Shown here piece by piece: positions 48,294 to 59,569 of a stretch of DNA of 64,000 bases. Each line of letters starts with the position of its first letter. Position 1 is the stretch's first letter. This stretch comes from Pholis gunnellus (lineage: Eukaryota > Chordata > Actinopteri > Perciformes > Pholidae), in the NCBI GenBank assembly GCA_910591455.2, contig OU342807.1:2564267-2628266 (forward strand), in the 5' to 3' direction. A model generated the notes under the pieces. That model saw only the letters and a program-made list of their open reading frames with translations. It did no database searches and had not been told where the DNA came from. The translations under genes and the position numbers were made by a program.

Positions 48294-48699
48294 TGTCACG
48301 ATTAGGCTTTGCCTCTGTGTTCTGTGTTTCTCTACCCTCCTCACTCTACCTGTCAGTCACTCCCTCAGCCTATTCCCTTCACCTGCCTCTGATCACTAAT
48401 CAAGCACTTCCCCCTCATCAGCACAACTCCTCTCACCTGTTCTTCCCCCTACATAAACTCCTGCCCCTCAGTCACTCCTTGCCAGGTTCTTGTATTATCT
48501 ACCCGCCCGTTCGGCTTGTCCTGTTCCCGGGTTTCCCGTCTGTCTTCCCTGTCCTGCTGGAATTTCCTCCCTTGTCTCTTGTCTATTCCGTGGATCCCCT
48601 GCCGTGTCCTGTAGGTCTGCTTGGATTATTTTGTTCATTAAAATTACTTTCTTCACTCTGCCTGGTCTGCGCTTGAGTCCTCCACCATGCCCCGTGACA
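48294..48699. mobile_element. MITE-like element with TGTCACG/CGTGACA ends and an empty sister site
   Basis: 406 bases with inverted ends TGTCACG and CGTGACA, flanked by a perfect 5-base duplication GTCTC (48289-48293 and 48700-48704). The sister block near 58358 has a single GTCTC with no insert. The interior is CT-rich and non-coding; the open frame over 48317-48676 is low-complexity in composition and not a gene. The superfamily is not assigned. Confidence 0.88.
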
Positions 48700-49691
48700 G
48701 TCTCGACTATTGAAAAAAAAGAAATGCTTCCATACTTCCAAATTTGCTCGGCTACTACATAATCATTTAGGTAGCTTTTGATTTTGTGTCCATCTCAGAA
48801 AACATTAAAAAAAAACATTTTGTCGTCAGTTTGACATGTTCAAGCACATATTTACACTGTTTCCTGTTAATATAATAACAAAGAAATTCGAGTAGGTAAA
48901 TAAAATTCTTTGGGTACTAACTGAAATGAGACTTAGGAGTCTAGAGCCATGCTAACATTAGCTAAAAAAAACAATGACAATGCTAACATACTGTTCACCA
49001 TGCATACAATCTTAGTTTAGCATGTTAGCATGGTAACCGTTGCTAATTAGCAGTACACACAAAGTACAGCTGAGGCTGATGGGAATGTCATTATTTTTCA
49101 AAAACTAAAGGTTTGGACGAAATTTAAATTTTGATCTGAAGATGGTGCCAGAAGATTAATTCATCCTCGCTGTTGAGCTACTTCAACAAAGATAAACAAT
49201 GTCAACCTCATGGTGGCGCTACAGGAAACATCTGAAACATCGTAAGTCAAGAGGATGCGTCGTTTGGAAACCATGAATGTCTGTTCAAAATGTTACGGCA
49301 ATCCACCGTGCAGTAATCTAATGGTAACTTTTATTGTATTTAGGTCTGTTTTTGCTTCTATAACTGAGTTGAATAGACTTTAATGGATTTCTCTAAGACG
49401 TGATGTGATGACAATCAGTATTTCTTAATAAAAGCCATTTATTACATTAAAAATGATGTACATATGGAACGTACCTGCACAGGTACAAATAAAGCATGCA
49501 TTATGAATATTCTGTTCAGGCTTGAAGTGAGTACTGCGATAGTAGAATCTAAAAACATCTACTGTGATAGTAGAATTGTTAAAACATTTCCTGAGCATTA
49601 TCAGTTATTCAAAGGAGGGATGTGGTCTTGAAAAAAAACTTGTGTCTTTTTAGGGACACTGTATTTGTCTGAGCTGATAAAAAGAAAACCT

Positions 49692-49722
49692 CTTGCTTCC
49701 TCTTTAGATAATTACCATGCAT
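49692..49722 (-). promoter_or_regulatory. Orphan gene 3-type promoter copy upstream of gene 5
   Basis: The same ATGCAT plus TAAAGAGGAAGCAAG element as at 28326 and 39617, without a following signal exon. Gene 5 has its own nearer element at 47073. Confidence 0.35.
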
Positions 49723-50115
49723 GAGCAGCTGGTTGTCTGTAAATCCCCGAGTTAGAAATGAAGAAATGTTTTGCTCAGAGAATCCAACTCCACTTTCACT
49801 AAACTACGTAATTATGAAGTGATAACCGATGTCACGGTCGTAGGTCTGTCATGATGAAACTACAACCAAGAAGAACTACAAAAATCTATCATCCCCCAGC
49901 ATGCAGGCTGTATAAACAGCTCCTTCTGTGAGAGGCTTCTTCTCTTGTGTGTGAAGGAGAGAAACCGGAACTCCTTCCTTCCTGCTGCTGTCACACTTAA
50001 CAATCACTCGTGTGCAACATCAATGAAACTGTTCAATATCAATATTCCCTTTGTGTATTAATGTAGATTCAAACATTTGGTTATATTTAGCTTTTTAACA
50101 GTTTAATAATTTTAT

Positions 50116-50512
50116 TATAGACCTAGCTTGCTTTATGGTCTGTTTGACTCTAAATGGACCATCATTTACTAAATGAACATCATGCTGTATTGAAGAAGAC
50201 TTGAAACTAGAGATTGAGACCATAAACTCATGTTTACAATGTTTACTGAGGTAATAAATCAAGAGAGAAGTAGAGTCATTTTCTCATAGACTTCTATAGA
50301 ACCAGAGGAGTCGCCCCCTGGTGGACACTAGAAGGAATGCACCTTTAAGACACTTCAGCATTGGCTTCACTTTCCAGAAGTGCCAAAAACTGCAGTCCCT
50401 CAAATGGCCACTTGAGGCTGGCTCCAAAAAAGACTTAATCCCCATAGACCTCTATGTTAAAATGACCAACTTTACAGCAAGAATAAACATGTTTACAGCA
50501 TCGTACTAAATG
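50116..50512 (-). repeat. Interspersed repeat R1, inverted copy 3
   Basis: Segmental sister of 28757-29145 and 40052-40440. Confidence 0.75.
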
Positions 50513-52078
50513 CATTGAAATACACATGTTTTTGTTAATGATGTACAATTTGTTTTCATTAAATTAAATACATTTATTTAATAATGCAATAGCCTCAGAA
50601 AGGTTAAACAACAACATCCTGAAGCTACTGTTATAAAATTAAAGAATACATTTATTAATCAAAGCACTCACTTAAGAAACGTAGCACTTGCACAGCGCTA
50701 AATATTTTTTTAACTTAGAAACAGCTTTTTGTAGCTTGCAGCTCTCTTTATTTGCAACCTTTGCTATTTATTTTTGTGTAGATACATAAAGCTTAAACAG
50801 TTTAAACAATATTCTTTGGCTTGTTTAAATTACAAGATTTGAGAAAAAACAAATACAATTCAGGTTTTCCCCTTTAATTAACGCAGGTGATTCACAAACT
50901 ACTTAGCAGTTTACAAAGTAATTAAAATGAACTTCACCTTTACAAGCTGCAACAATGAAGTGGTGAACACATTAATGCATCAATAATTATAATACAACAT
51001 ATTATTTAGAAATGAACCTTGCCTCAGTAGATGTTGATGTTATTCCTTTTGTACTTTTAAGTCATTTTTTGAATGCAGGACCTTTACTTGTAACAGTATT
51101 ACTATGTTTAGGGAAGTAAAAGATGTAAATACTTCCTTGACCTGCAATGTGAGAGTCACATGACTGAGGCTTCAGTATAGGCTAGTTTTGGGGTTTTCTC
51201 GTGGTGTCTGATAACAGCTTTGCTGTCACTTAACATCGACATTCAGAGTAGATGGTTTAACACTTTTTTGAGATGTCAAACTTAAACATTTGTTATGTTC
51301 AGGAGAGCGAAGGTCTCTTATAAGGGAGCTGGTTCCACATAATTAAACTTTTACCACCTTGCATAAACATGTTGACACCTGGAACAATTTATTAACTGAA
51401 AATCTTTATTTAATCAAATATCAAGTTATTTAAACAATAAAATGCAGGACTATCACTTCAATTTAACAAATTTTAGCCACAGGATAAAAGTACAAAACCA
51501 CACTATAAAAAAAAGCATTTAAAGGTGCTGATCCGATAACAACACAGAGGGCGAGTGACTTCATTCTCTGCTCAGGTTGACATTACTCCACTATATCTTT
51601 ATATCTTCACATTGACAATAGTTTGATGCTATATTAATGCTCTGAATGTCCAATTTTGCACCTTTAAGTTGAGAGACGAGTATTTAAACAAAACACTTAC
51701 TTGTGAAGCATCTTAAGTAAAAAATTAAGAAAATGAGCAAAAGAATATTGGCAATATTTGAAAACCGAAACAGGTAATTCAACTAAAAAGAACAGCAGAG
51801 CAGAGAGTATTAAAGATCTATGTTTATAGAGAAAAGTACTTGATAAGATGCTTTTCTAGAGCTGGCAGTAAGATATTACTCCTTGGTAACATTTTAAGCT
51901 AATTCTGTATTAGAAGAGTATTTATATATTACAAGCTGACCACTCATTGGTTCACTGATACTAGTTCTCTGCTGGAAGTCATAACGATGGTTAATACAGA
52001 ATGTCAAACCTAATATTCATCCATGTGTGTTTAAACTGCTTAAACACTGAAGTAACAGACCACAGATCCGTGACGTGT

Positions 52079-55000
52079 TCATACTCTCGGTTGTTTGCTG
52101 ACTGTGCTGTACAGTGCAGATGAATCACCCACAGCTTCTTGACATCTTGATCTGTGAATGAAAAACAGTGAGCTCACAATATTAACTAAGAACAGGTTTA
52201 AACAGCAATAAAAGCAATGACCGTTCCCAACGTTGTGTAGCAAATTGAACAGACTCACTCGTTGGCAGCACTGGCACTCTTGAAGTTGACAGTTGAGTAC
52301 TCCACATCCTCTTCTTCCTCCTCTTCCTCCTCGCGTCTGTGGGGCCGAGCTGGCCCGATGTTGGAGTAGAGAAGATCTTCCTGGTTTGTAGAGAAGCTCA
52401 CGCTGGCATAGCGAAGCTCTTCCTGCTGCTCCGCTGGTGCGCTCTGCACCAATAAACAAGAGTACTTAAAGGTGTGGGGAGGGGCTTATTAAGACTTGAA
52501 GAAGACATGATGACTATTCAAATGTGTTTTAAAGTGAACTCTTTGAGACACCTGAGCTCTTCTTCCTCACCTGAGCGTTGTTGTCTGGTCCGTCTCCAGA
52601 CTGGCTGGTTTGTGTCGAGGACCTCTTTCTTCTGGATAGAACAGTAAATGAATCATCAAATTAAGTTAATCAACAACTGAGCGATTGTAAGATGCATTAC
52701 TGAATATAATCACAGTAAAGCTGAACTGCTCACCTAATCAATAAGAAGGCAGCGAGGATTATGATAGCCAGGAAAATAGCAGTGATTGATCCAACAGCTA
52801 CTGTTGTCAATAAACCTGAAGACACTGATCAAACAGAACAATTAGAAATTGATAAATACAAATAAAATGATGTTCAGACAGAAGCATTCTAAATAAAGAC
52901 ATGTATAACCTCAACTTTTGCTTTTTTTGCCCCATAATATAAAAATGAAACTATTATATATGGAGGATGAATTAAGGAGTTACCAACAGGATAAAAACAA
53001 GACGTTTAACGAAGTGTAACAGAATCTCTAGAACCTCAGGATCTGCTTTATGCAGATGATAAACTTCTTTATCTAATTGTGTGAAGCAGTTGGGTTGAAC
53101 GTCACATCATAGAAATAAAACACGAGTAGAACGGACATTCACATTCAAAACAGCGTAGCTGGATGGTCAGACCGGCGGCCATTTTTATGTGCACCGTTGC
53201 CTTTGCGACTGTTGAGGGAAGCTTTGGAGCATCTGGAGGAGACGTGTTGACAGAGATTATTCTAGGTTAAGATTGTGTTCATACAGAAGAACAAGTGGTA
53301 TTTGAATAATAAACTGTGAATGTTTGTGTGTAGCAGACAAATGGATGTGTGATGGTTTGAATCTGGGTCTCAAAACAGCATAAAACCCTAAAATGTCCTG
53401 AAGCTGCTCAGTGAATTACAGCAGACTGAATGTGAAGCAAGTAGAGCTGAAGGAAGTAGTTATGATCAGTGAAATCTTCTCCTGCAAAGACTGGACACAT
53501 TTAAGATGTTTGTTATCTTTTAATAAACTGTTTCACTCACATTTCAAATTAACATTGATGTATTCAGATCTTTCCCTCCCCAGCTGGTTCTCAGCTCTAC
53601 AGTAATACTCTCCAGAGTCAGAGGACTGGATGGAGCTGAAGACAAGCTGAGGTTCTTCACTGAGAGGAGGAAGGTCTGGACTTCCATCCTCCTTGTACCA
53701 GGTGTAGTTAGCTGCTGGGTTAGCATCACTGCTACAGGTCAGAGTCACTGAACTGCCCTCCACTATCTCAGCAGAGGGACTCACTGACACAGAGGGAAGC
53801 TTTGGAGCATCTGTAAATGAATATAGATTATTATAAGTTGATCAATAGCATCTTTATTTAGACACCACAGGCTTCATAAAAGTAAACTTTTTTTAAACCC
53901 ACCAGTTTGTAGGTTTCTTGTTGAACATTTTAAGCATAAACTCAACTTCATGTTTAGTGCTCCTTTAATAAAGAGCAAACTATTTGACAGATTGATTGTG
54001 TCTGCTCCTTATTACCTGTATTTTACTCACATTTCACATTAACATTGATGTATTTAGACGTCCTCCCCAGCTGGTTCTCAGCTCTACAGTAATGCTGTCC
54101 AGAGTCATTGGACTGGATGGAGCTGAAGACAAGCTGAGGTTCTTCACTGAGAGGAGTTTGGTTCTTCTTGTACCAGGTGTAGTTAGCTGCTGGGTTAGCA
54201 TCACTGCTACAGGTCAGAGTCACTGAACTGCCCTCCACTATCTCAGCAGAGGGACTCACTGACACAGAGGGAAGCTTTGGAGCATCTGGAGGAGAAAAGA
54301 ATAAACATACTTAAAGATTATAATATGTTATCATAGAATATTTACCATTTGTATTAATATTTTAGTTTGTTTGTTTCAGACTATCCTATCATTGATCACA
54401 GCAGCTTTCCAGAGTGCTGATCCTGGAGCTGTCACAGGTGAGACTCCTGCTGGTGTAAAGTGACAATAAGAAGCCTTTAATCATTTGTAATGTTCAACAA
54501 CTCCACACATTCTGCTCTTTAGATGCTGCTTGTGTCGTTAGCTGAGTGTGTCCTCTCACTTCTAGCTGTTGTAGGGAGTTATTGATTGTTTCTTCACCAG
54601 CTGGCAGATCACTTCTAGTTATGTTCTGTAAATAATTCAGCTGAGTCAGCTAAACACACTGTATGAAAATCATATTATTTTATCCAGCCTCTGTTATTGT
54701 AGCAGCACTCGTGTTTTCAGATTTATTACCACGAACATGATGAATGACTAACAGTTTACATTCTGTCTCAGTTAAACATGTTTAATTAACTCCAATAAAA
54801 CACAAACTAAAGAAAGCAAACAACAGTTTATCTGAATATTATTATTCTTATGTTTCTTCTATTAGTTCTAGTTTTTCTTTTTGTTTCTTTTAATAAAACC
54901 ATTAACTCATAAATAAACAGCTGTGTCTACTTTAAGACTTAGAAGACTTCAGTGTGTTTACAGCTGTGATGATAATTGTATTGTTGTGTCAGTGTGTGTG

Positions 55001-56974
55001 TGACACTTCTACATGTAGACTGAGGGGCCGGGGATTGAACCACCGACCCTCTGATTAGTGGACCACAGCTCTACCTCCTGAGGAATGCTGTGCTTCATGT
55101 TTTTGGTTCCTCTAAAGTCACATACAGTGTCAGTCTGGTGCCGCCATATGAAGTGTTGTTGAACCTCCACAGGCTGACACAGTGGAGTAAACTTACACAC
55201 TGAAGGAGAACGCTGACCCTCATATCCTCTGACAGCACAGGAATAGCTGTCTGAAGAACCAAAGTAGACTGTAATAGAAGAAGGTCCTGTCTTGATGTGA
55301 CGTCCATTCTTGTACCAGAAGTAGGAAGAACGATCAGGCAGAACACAACTGCTGAGACACTTCAGCACCGACCTGGTAGAACCTGATCTGCTCACCTCCA
55401 CCTGGAGACCTGGATCTGTGAAGAAGGAACAGAAATGTTATTTTATTAAACTGTCAACATTCACACAAGACATTTATATTCTACTTTTCTAGATGTTGAA
55501 CATTTGGAGATGATTAACATGTGAATTAAAATGTTACCTGTGACGGACAAAGTGACTCCAGGTGAACCAGTATATTTCTCTTTTAGTTGGTTTGTCATGA
55601 ACCTGAACTTGTATTCAGCTGAGTCGCTCTCTCTCAGGCCTCTGATTGTCAGAGTGCACGTCTTCTTCTTCTCATCACATCTGTACTCCACACGACCTCG
55701 ATACTCAGAGGCTGATCTCAGATCCACAGGTTCACCATCTTTCTCTTTAGTAAACCAGAATCTGTTGCTGATATCACCGTGCTGTATTCTAGATGGGTAT
55801 GTGTAGCTGCAGTGTATTTCCACTGTTGATCCTTTTACAGCACAGACCTCAGTAGAAGTGTAAGTCACTCCCCAGCCATCCTGACTCTGTATCACTGAAA
55901 CACAGAGCACATCAGGAACCACAGTCAGACTCAGAACATCATCAGAGGACACACTCTCATTAGTGGTGAAGGAAAGAAAGAGTCAACGATGTACACATGA
56001 TCTCTGCAGTTGGAAGGAACAGCAATGTATTGAACCTGTCAACTTAAACACAGTGAACAAGATCAAAAAGCAGAAGTTTAAATATTAGAAGGGTGCAGCT
56101 CATGAGGAAAAGAGTCTTCTTTGCTCTGTGGTGTTCTGTCTGTGGTCAGCTGCTGCAGAGTGAATGGAAACTGTAGAGAAATGCAGAACACTGAGGAGTG
56201 AGAGAGAATAGTGTGAAATGTAGACAACAGATCACTGACAGTCAGAAGTCGACACAAACACAAACTTCAGATGTGAATTCAATTTATAAAAATGTAATTT
56301 GTTTTTCTAAAACACAAAAATCTGACTTTGCAGCATCAGTCAGTGAATCAGTTCTCTGTAACACAGATCAAAGCTACGATCATGTAGCATCACTGAAGGG
56401 GCCCAACGTGTCAGGGGCCCCTCTGGCCCTAACTTACAACATGTCACTCAAAGAGACACCAACCAGGAAGAGAATCAAAATGAGCACAAATACAATAAAA
56501 ACTTCTACAAAAAGGTGAAAAAACATCCACAAAGAGACTCAAAATGAATAACAGACTTTAAATGTGGTCGAATGTGTCGACACGCTGAACGATTAGAGGA
56601 AGTTCCACAGAGAGATAATGTTAATGTACGTACAGTCATTACTTTCATCCACATAAACACAACATTACTGTCTTTAATGGAGCACAACTCTTCAGTTTAT
56701 AAAGTGTAGGATGTTAAGGTACAAGTGTACAGAGATGCTGCTGCTGTTAAAAACAGCTCTGTGCTGGTCGTCCTGTAAAGACTTCAATCTAAAGAAAGAA
56801 AAGTGAACGTTGCTCCACATTTTATAACATCAGATCTGTTTATTAACTGAAAACACAGCTTCCTCTGTTGTCCTGAGGTGCACTAACGGCCTCACAATAT
56901 AAATGTAGATGTACAGTACCTTGTACAGAGAGAAGGAAGACAACAAATCCACTGGCTGCTGCTGTTGAACTCAT
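52079..56974 (-). CDS. Gene 6: CD22/Siglec-like inhibitory receptor with two C2 domains
   Basis: Exons: signal 56920-56974 (MSSTAAASGFVVFLLSVQ), V 55538-55894, C 55197-55415, C2 54031-54285 (class a) and 53541-53810 (class b), TM 52734-52815, tail-1 52571-52631, tail-2 52259-52443, tail-3 52079-52151. The product is about 518 residues. The tail is intact, with LRYASV, LLYSNI and VEYSTV (ITIM consensus), ALYSTV, and the acidic run EEEEEEEEDVE. The V domain keeps Arg in EYKFRF, and its E-strand hairpin is one to two residues longer than in the paralogues (DEKKKTCTLTI). Classes c and d have been deleted: a 19-base stub of a class-c exon start remains at 53214-53232, joined to intron sequence from upstream of TM. 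The class-b exon therefore splices straight to TM, and phase 1 is preserved. This gene and gene 5 have the best-preserved signalling tails of the array. Confidence 0.88.
53214..53232 (-). pseudogene. 19-base stub of a deleted C2 exon in gene 6
   Basis: Only the exon start remains (codons for DAPKLPS, after the normal 'ctccag' acceptor). The rest of that class-c exon, the following intron and the class-d exon are gone. The flanks match gene 4 at 33945 (upstream side) and gene 5 near 43995 (downstream side). Confidence 0.85.
54380..54437 (+). other. Opposite-strand mini-exon candidate, gene 6 copy
   Basis: Sister of 35137-35194 with both acceptor and donor (cacag/gtgagactcc) intact. Confidence 0.3.
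55011..55082 (-). repeat. tRNA-like SINE fragment, gene 6 copy
   Basis: Same as 36389-36460, downstream of the gene 6 C exon. Confidence 0.6.
56394..56560. repeat. Intron-1 repeat with GGGGCC palindrome, copy in gene 6
   Basis: The same block as in intron 1 of genes 2, 4 and 5. Confidence 0.5.
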
Positions 56975-59569
56975 AGCTGCTCCTCTCTGTTAAACCAGCA
57001 GGTAGATCAGAAACACTTTATGTCAGTAAGTCACCACAAACATTTCTACTTTAAGAAGGAGGGTGTTGTCTTTGCAGTCAGCTTGTGTATTCTGGGGTTG
57101 ATTCAACACTTCAGCAGTGTTAAACAGACACTGACCTGGCTTCCTTCCTCTTCACATTATTAGTATGCATGAACAGACCAATGACTGTAAATCCTCAAGT
57201 TGAAATGAAGAAATCATTCTTGCAGTTGTTTTGAAAACGATGCATGAACTTCTTGAAATGATGTTGTGTAAAAATGACAATAAGAGAGTCATTGTGTGTC
57301 TCGGATACAATTTTAGGAAGAATTACTCTGTTTTCTCCCACATATTTCAAGTCAGGTCAAATGTATTACCAGCCCCAGTCTAACTGGGATAACTGGGCTG
57401 GATGCTGGATAACTGGGCCATGAATAGAGACACGGGTAAAGCACTGTGGTATGTGATGCTTAAGGAAAGTGCACAGACGTTTTAATCAGTGTGGAAAGCT
57501 GATGTTATGGTGAGGTCTGCATCTAGCACGTCACAGCTTCCTGTTTCAGCTTTGAGAAGTGGTCTGATTCAAAATAACATCTGAGGTCAAAGTAATAATA
57601 GAACAATCCAGCAACATAAAACGAGCTGTGTGAGGCTACACTAAGGAACAGTGGTGCTATAAGCTAAATGCTAATGTCAGCATGCTAACATGCTCACAAT
57701 GACAATGTTAGCATTTGTATCTGTTAACCGGCTAACGTTTGGTAATTAGCAGTAAACACAAAGTAAAGCAGAGGATGAGTGTTGCATTTCATCATAAATC
57801 AAAGTGTTTGCCAGATTAAATTAAAGTCAGGGGATCAACAAAGTCTGTAGGATTCATCCTCAAGGGACCACGAATGTTCGTAAAACTTCAAGGCATTCCA
57901 TCAAACAGTTTTCAGGGTGGATCGACTGACCGACTGTCGACGTAGCCGTCCCTAAAGTCGCTGACTTACAGAACAACAGGGACGTAACAGCGAACGTAAC
58001 ACTAAAAGTATTGTTCCAAAGGCGAGGCAGCAGTACAGCGAAGGTTCAATCACCTTTAGGTTTTAACAGTTTTAAATCAACTAAAAGGCCTAAACCAGAC
58101 CTCCATCAGAGTCTGTATAACTTAAAGCTTAGACAACAGAGTGCTGCAGGAATGAGTCCTAAAACCCAGAAATGAGTCTAAAGGTTCAGCACTTCCTGTT
58201 CCCTCGTCTCACAGTCTTAGAGAAGGCTCAATTAACTTGAATGAAACAAGAATTCCACCTTAAAATCTCCTTTTTCTGAGAATACCTCATCAAATATCTG
58301 CCCAGCAATGAAAAGAAGCCATAACAGCCACAGTGTAGATTAAAAACAAACAATCCCGTCTCGTCTATTGAAAAAAAAGAAATGCTTCCATACTTCCAAA
58401 TTTGCTCGGCTACATAATCATTTAGGTAGCTTTTCATTTTGTGTCCATCTCAGAAAACAACAAAAAAACATTTTGTCGTCAGTTTATCTGACATGTTCAA
58501 GCACATATTTACACTGTTTCCTGTTAATATAATAACAAAGAAATTCGAGTAGGTAAATAAAATTCTTTGGGTACTAACTGAAATGAGACTTAGGAGTCTA
58601 GAGCCATGCTAACATTAGCTAAAAAAAACAATGACAATGCTAACATACTGTTCACCATGCTTACAATCTTATTTTAGCATGTTAGCATGCAAACCGTTGC
58701 TAATCAGCAGTAAACACAAAGTACAGCTGAGGCTGATGGGAATGTCATTATTTTTCAAAAACTAAAGGTTTGGACGAAATAAAAATTTTGATCTGAAGTT
58801 GGTGCCAGAAGATTAATTCATCCTCGCTGTTGAGCTACTTCAACAACGATCAAGAATGTCAACCTCATGGTGGTGCGACAGGAAACATCTGAAACATCGT
58901 AAGTCAAGAGGATGCGTCGTTTGGAAACCATGAATGTCTGTTCAAAATGGTACGGCAGGCCACCGTGCAGTCTGTGAGATGTTTCAGTCTGGACCATAGT
59001 GGTGGATCGACCGACCGATAAACACACTTCACATTGCCGACCCTATAGCCACAAGTACGCTCGCAGGGCTGAACTACAATTACCGGTTCATGGATGTGTG
59101 CCTCCGCCAACCAACCAAGTTACTGTTTACATCCATGTCCGTCCAAAATGTCATCACGTCATCATTTTATGATATTAGACACAGGTGTGAAGTTGTCATA
59201 AACAGTGAGCTTAGATTGCTAAATTCAAACAATTCCTCCTTTTAAGTCCAAGTGGATGTTTGTTCCAGATGCAGTAAAATTCCCTCCAGGTGTTCCTTTG
59301 ATATTACATTCACTAGGATGGGACAAACGTGGGTTCACATTGACCACCAAATTTGAATCATTTCATCCGTGAGTCCAGGTGGACGTTTGTGCCGAATTTG
59401 AAGAAATTCCCTCCTGGGGTTCCTGAGGAATCGCTTTCACAAGAAGGAGACGGACGTTGGCCTACGGACGTACAGACAGAAGACAACACGTCTGTATAAA
59501 AACAGCAAACCATGAAATGTGAGACAGTCTGTATGAAATCAAGACACATCGTTGAACTTTTCTTCTCAC
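56975..59569. other. Intergenic region between genes 7 and 6
   Basis: 56975-58970 duplicates 46919-49310 (without the MITE). 58970-59569 is unique in the window and has no recognised exon. I looked here for the missing ITIM exons of gene 7 on the minus strand and found no open frame with an ITIM or the acidic run. Confidence 0.65.
57139..57170 (-). promoter_or_regulatory. Putative gene 6 promoter element
   Basis: ATGCAT (57165-57170) then AAGAGGAAGGAAGCC (57139-57153, containing GAGGAAG) on the minus strand, 165 bases upstream of the ATG. Confidence 0.4.

Larger units (their letters stand above)
46919..52078. other. Intergenic region between genes 6 and 5
   Basis: Two parts. 46919-49310 matches the 56975-58970 upstream flank of gene 6, including three-base-spaced 'gctaacatgctaac'-like inverted motifs near 47610 and 49020, and carries the MITE at 48294-48699. 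From about 49320 on it matches the gene 5/4 intergenic block and the gene 6 3' flank, with an orphan promoter and an inverted R1. No coding content is recognised. Confidence 0.7.

Noticed and set aside
48317..48676. Open frame of 119 codons rich in Pro, Leu and Ser
   Set aside because: It lies wholly inside the MITE with flanking target duplication, is CT-rich, and has no domain.
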